Shown: positions 15,016-16,749 of the stretch, piece by piece | How positions within the stretch are numbered: position 1 is the stretch's first letter | Layout of the letters: each line of letters begins with the position of its first letter | NCBI GenBank assembly: GCA_964584495.1 | Contig: CAZPAH010000060.1 | Location: 1 to 16,749 of the forward strand | DNA length: 16,749 bases | Direction: 5' to 3' | From: CAZPAH01 sp964584495 | Lineage (GTDB): Bacteria > Krumholzibacteriota > Krumholzibacteriia > Krumholzibacteriales > Krumholzibacteriaceae | Notes under the pieces: generated by a model | Seen by the model: the letters and a program-made list of their open reading frames with translations, nothing else | Database searches by the model: none | What the model was told of the DNA's origin: nothing | Program-made: the position numbers and the translations under genes

Positions 15016-16314
15016 TTGGCCGAGACAATCGATCTTTTGCTTCTTGGCGCCGGACAGCTGATAACCTGCCGCTCGGCGGGGAAGGGTCCCCGCAGGGGGA
15101 AGGCTCTATCCGACCCCGGACTTGTTAATAAAGGAGCCGTTGCCGTCAAGGACGGCAAGATATTTGCCGCCGGGAGCGAAGAGGATGTCGAATCGGCCGT
15201 CGGGAAGATGGGCGTGTCGAAGACGCTCGATGCGGGGGGAAGGACTGTAATGCCCGGATGGGTCGATCCCCACACGCATGCCGTCTTTTCCGGCTATAGG
15301 TCCGATGAGTACGAGGCGAGGATCCGGGGGGACAGCTACCTCGAGATTGAGAGCGGTGGGGGCGGGATAAAACGCTCCGTAGCGGGTGTGAGGAGTATGG
15401 ACGAGGAGCGGTTGTTCGAGGTAAGCCGGAGACGGCTTCTTAGGATCCTCGAAGAGGGCGTCACGACGATAGAGATCAAGAGCGGGTACGGCCTCGATCT
15501 GGAGACGGAGCTAAAGATGCTCCGGGTCATATCCAGGCTGGGAAAAGAAACGCCGCTCGATGTTGTTGCAACCTTCATGGGGGCTCATCAGAAACCGGCC
15601 GGATCCGAAAAGGGTGGCAGGTATCTGGATGTCCTGATCAACGAGATGATACCCGCCGTGGCCGGGACCGGACTGGCGGAGTTCATGGATGTCTTCTGCG
15701 AGAAGGGTGTTTTCGATGTCGGGGAAACCAGGTCCATTCTCGAGGCCGGTAGGCGCGCCGGGTTCATGCTGAAGGTGCACGCCGACGAGATCTTCGCGAT
15801 CGGGGGCACCGAGCTGGCGGTCGAGATGGGGGCGGTGTCGGTCGAGCACCTTACCAAGGTTACGAGCGGCGGGATCGAGAAGCTCGCCGGCAGCGGGACG
15901 GTCGCCGTGCTTCTTCCGTGCACCTCTCTGGGGCTTGCCTCGAGAGAGTTCGCGCCGGCCAGGAAACTTATCGACTCGGGGGCCGCGGTGGCGCTGGCGA
16001 CGGATTTCAATCCGGGAAGCGCACCTTCCGGATCGATGCCCCTGGCGGTTGCCCTGGCATCTTCCCAGATGGGGATGCTCCCCTCCGAAGCGATCGTGGC
16101 GGCCACATTGAACGCCGCATATGCGATCGGAAGGGGCGATGAAGTTGGCTCTTTAGAAAAAGGCAAAAAGGCCGATATAGTTATTTACGACGTTGAAGAT
16201 TACCGGGAGATACCTTCCAGGGCGGGATTCAATCATGCCGTTCTTGTCGTGAAGGAAGGAACGGTCGCCTGGGAAATGCACGGGTACAGGGCTGGAAGCG
16301 AGGTCGGGCTGTGA
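15016..16314 (+). CDS. hutI: Imidazolonepropionase
   Basis: HutI hydrolyses 4-imidazolone-5-propanoate to N-formimino-L-glutamate, the third step of histidine degradation, in the cytosol. It is a metal-dependent amidohydrolase. This 432-residue protein has the metal-binding His86-Thr-His88 (VDPHTHAVF), then SGGGGIKRSVAGVR, IEIKSGYGLDLETELKMLR, ATFMGAH, KVHADEI (His255), VSVEHLTK (His278) and the catalytic metal ligand Asp330 in LATDFNPGS. A typical amidohydrolase tail, GSLEKGKKADIVIYD, follows. Length and motif order match the family throughout, with nothing missing. The gene starts with TTG behind AAGGAG. Its TGA stop overlaps the GTG of the TPR gene as GTGA, so the TPR protein is probably co-expressed. 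Confidence 0.97.
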   Translation: MAETIDLLLLGAGQLITCRSAGKGPRRGKALSDPGLVNKGAVAVKDGKIFAAGSEEDVESAVGKMGVSKTLDAGGRTVMPGWVDPHTHAVFSGYRSDEYEARIRGDSYLEIESGGGGIKRSVAGVRSMDEERLFEVSRRRLLRILEEGVTTIEIKSGYGLDLETELKMLRVISRLGKETPLDVVATFMGAHQKPAGSEKGGRYLDVLINEMIPAVAGTGLAEFMDVFCEKGVFDVGETRSILEAGRRAGFMLKVHADEIFAIGGTELAVEMGAVSVEHLTKVTSGGIEKLAGSGTVAVLLPCTSLGLASREFAPARKLIDSGAAVALATDFNPGSAPSGSMPLAVALASSQMGMLPSEAIVAATLNAAYAIGRGDEVGSLEKGKKADIVIYDVEDYREIPSRAGFNHAVLVVKEGTVAWEMHGYRAGSEVGL

Positions 16315-16749
16315 GCAAGGCAAGCCAGTTGAGACAAAAAGCCCAGGACTTCATCAAGAAGGGTAAGCTGGATAAGGCGATAGAGGAGTACAAGAAGCTC
16401 CTCTCCGTCGAGAGCCGGAATCCAAATCTGTACAACGAGCTCGGCGATATATATCTCAGGGTGGGCGACCGGGTCCAAGCGGTCACGGCATTCGAGAAGG
16501 CTACGGCGAACTATGAGAAGGTGGCCCTGTACAACAACGCTATCGCCGTTTGCAAGAAAGTGCTCCGCGTCGTCTCCAACCGCCTCGATACGATCTTCAA
16601 GCTCGGAGAGCTCAAGGCGAAGCAGAAGATGCTGGGTGAGGCGGAAAAAGGACAAGTTGTACTCAAATCGAACGCGCGTGAAAATGACCACATTGTCCTT
16701 GCCAAACAAATTCCCATTGAAGGAACGGCAATTATTGCCCATGAAAAAT
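16311..16749 (+). CDS. Tetratricopeptide repeat protein (3' partial; last ~34 codons look foreign)
   Basis: GTG 16311 overlaps the hutI stop as GTGA. Residues 1-112 are helical TPR-type sequence: FIKKGKLDKAIEEYKKLL, NPNLYNELGDIYLRVGDRVQAVTAFEKA, then KVALYNNAIAVCKKVLRV and IFKLGELKAKQKMLGEAE. TPRs are protein-interaction scaffolds; there is no signal peptide, so it is probably cytosolic. After GEAE (about 16646) the sequence loses its TPR pattern and becomes AT-richer. The gene is cut by the window edge. The overlap with hutI suggests coupling only; no role in histidine breakdown is implied. Confidence 0.75.
   Translation, partial: MSKASQLRQKAQDFIKKGKLDKAIEEYKKLLSVESRNPNLYNELGDIYLRVGDRVQAVTAFEKATANYEKVALYNNAIAVCKKVLRVVSNRLDTIFKLGELKAKQKMLGEAEKGQVVLKSNARENDHIVLAKQIPIEGTAIIAHEK
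16647..16749 (+). other. Foreign-looking tail at the right edge, possibly an AIR synthase-like fragment
   Basis: Codons switch to an AT-richer style. The in-frame peptide is no longer helical TPR: it contains ENDHIVLAKQIPIEGTAIIA, which recalls the DxIV(L/M)TK..(I/L)EGTAI(L/I)A segment of AIR synthase/HypE-like ATP-binding proteins. The match is from memory and tentative. I infer an assembly joint near 16646. Confidence 0.45.

Overview
The window is a GC-rich bacterial stretch with every recognisable gene on the + strand. Arginine is often AGG and isoleucine often ATA. The gene content includes a surface protein with a C-terminal Ig-like/sorting domain, DUF5683-type membrane proteins, very large outer-membrane barrels and an Omp85 protein. 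It points to a diderm of the FCB superphylum, probably an uncultured lineage (Krumholzibacteriota-, Eisenbacteria-, Fermentibacterota- or Latescibacterota-like). That placement is inference from style and content; there is no marker gene to settle it. Both ends look like contig edges carrying about 100-150 bases of unrelated sequence.

Region 1 (1-9336) is a tightly packed cell-envelope operon: a propeller-like surface protein with a C-terminal sorting-type domain, two tandem DUF5683-like membrane proteins, a secreted NHL-type beta-propeller, an ~1138-residue predicted outer-membrane barrel, and a TamA-like Omp85 protein with three POTRA domains. Gaps are 10-33 bases. The last two junctions are overlaps (4 and 35 bases), so the products are probably made together. 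The Omp85 protein may insert or assist the large barrel, with the propeller and surface protein as partners or cargo. This is the best candidate in the window for an undescribed system; its function is not established by the sequence.

Region 2 (9337-13073) has a good sigma70-like promoter, then thiC (short-form HMP-P synthase of thiamin biosynthesis), then one base later a DinG/XPD-type iron-sulfur helicase gene. There is no room for a TPP riboswitch.

Region 3 (13074-16749) is a histidine-degradation unit: a leader with a strong imperfect hairpin, hutU (urocanate hydratase), a 123-base spacer with two inverted repeats, hutI (imidazolonepropionase), and a TPR protein gene overlapping hutI by four bases. 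hutH and the later hut genes are not in the window.

No tRNA, rRNA, CRISPR array, insertion sequence or phage gene was seen.
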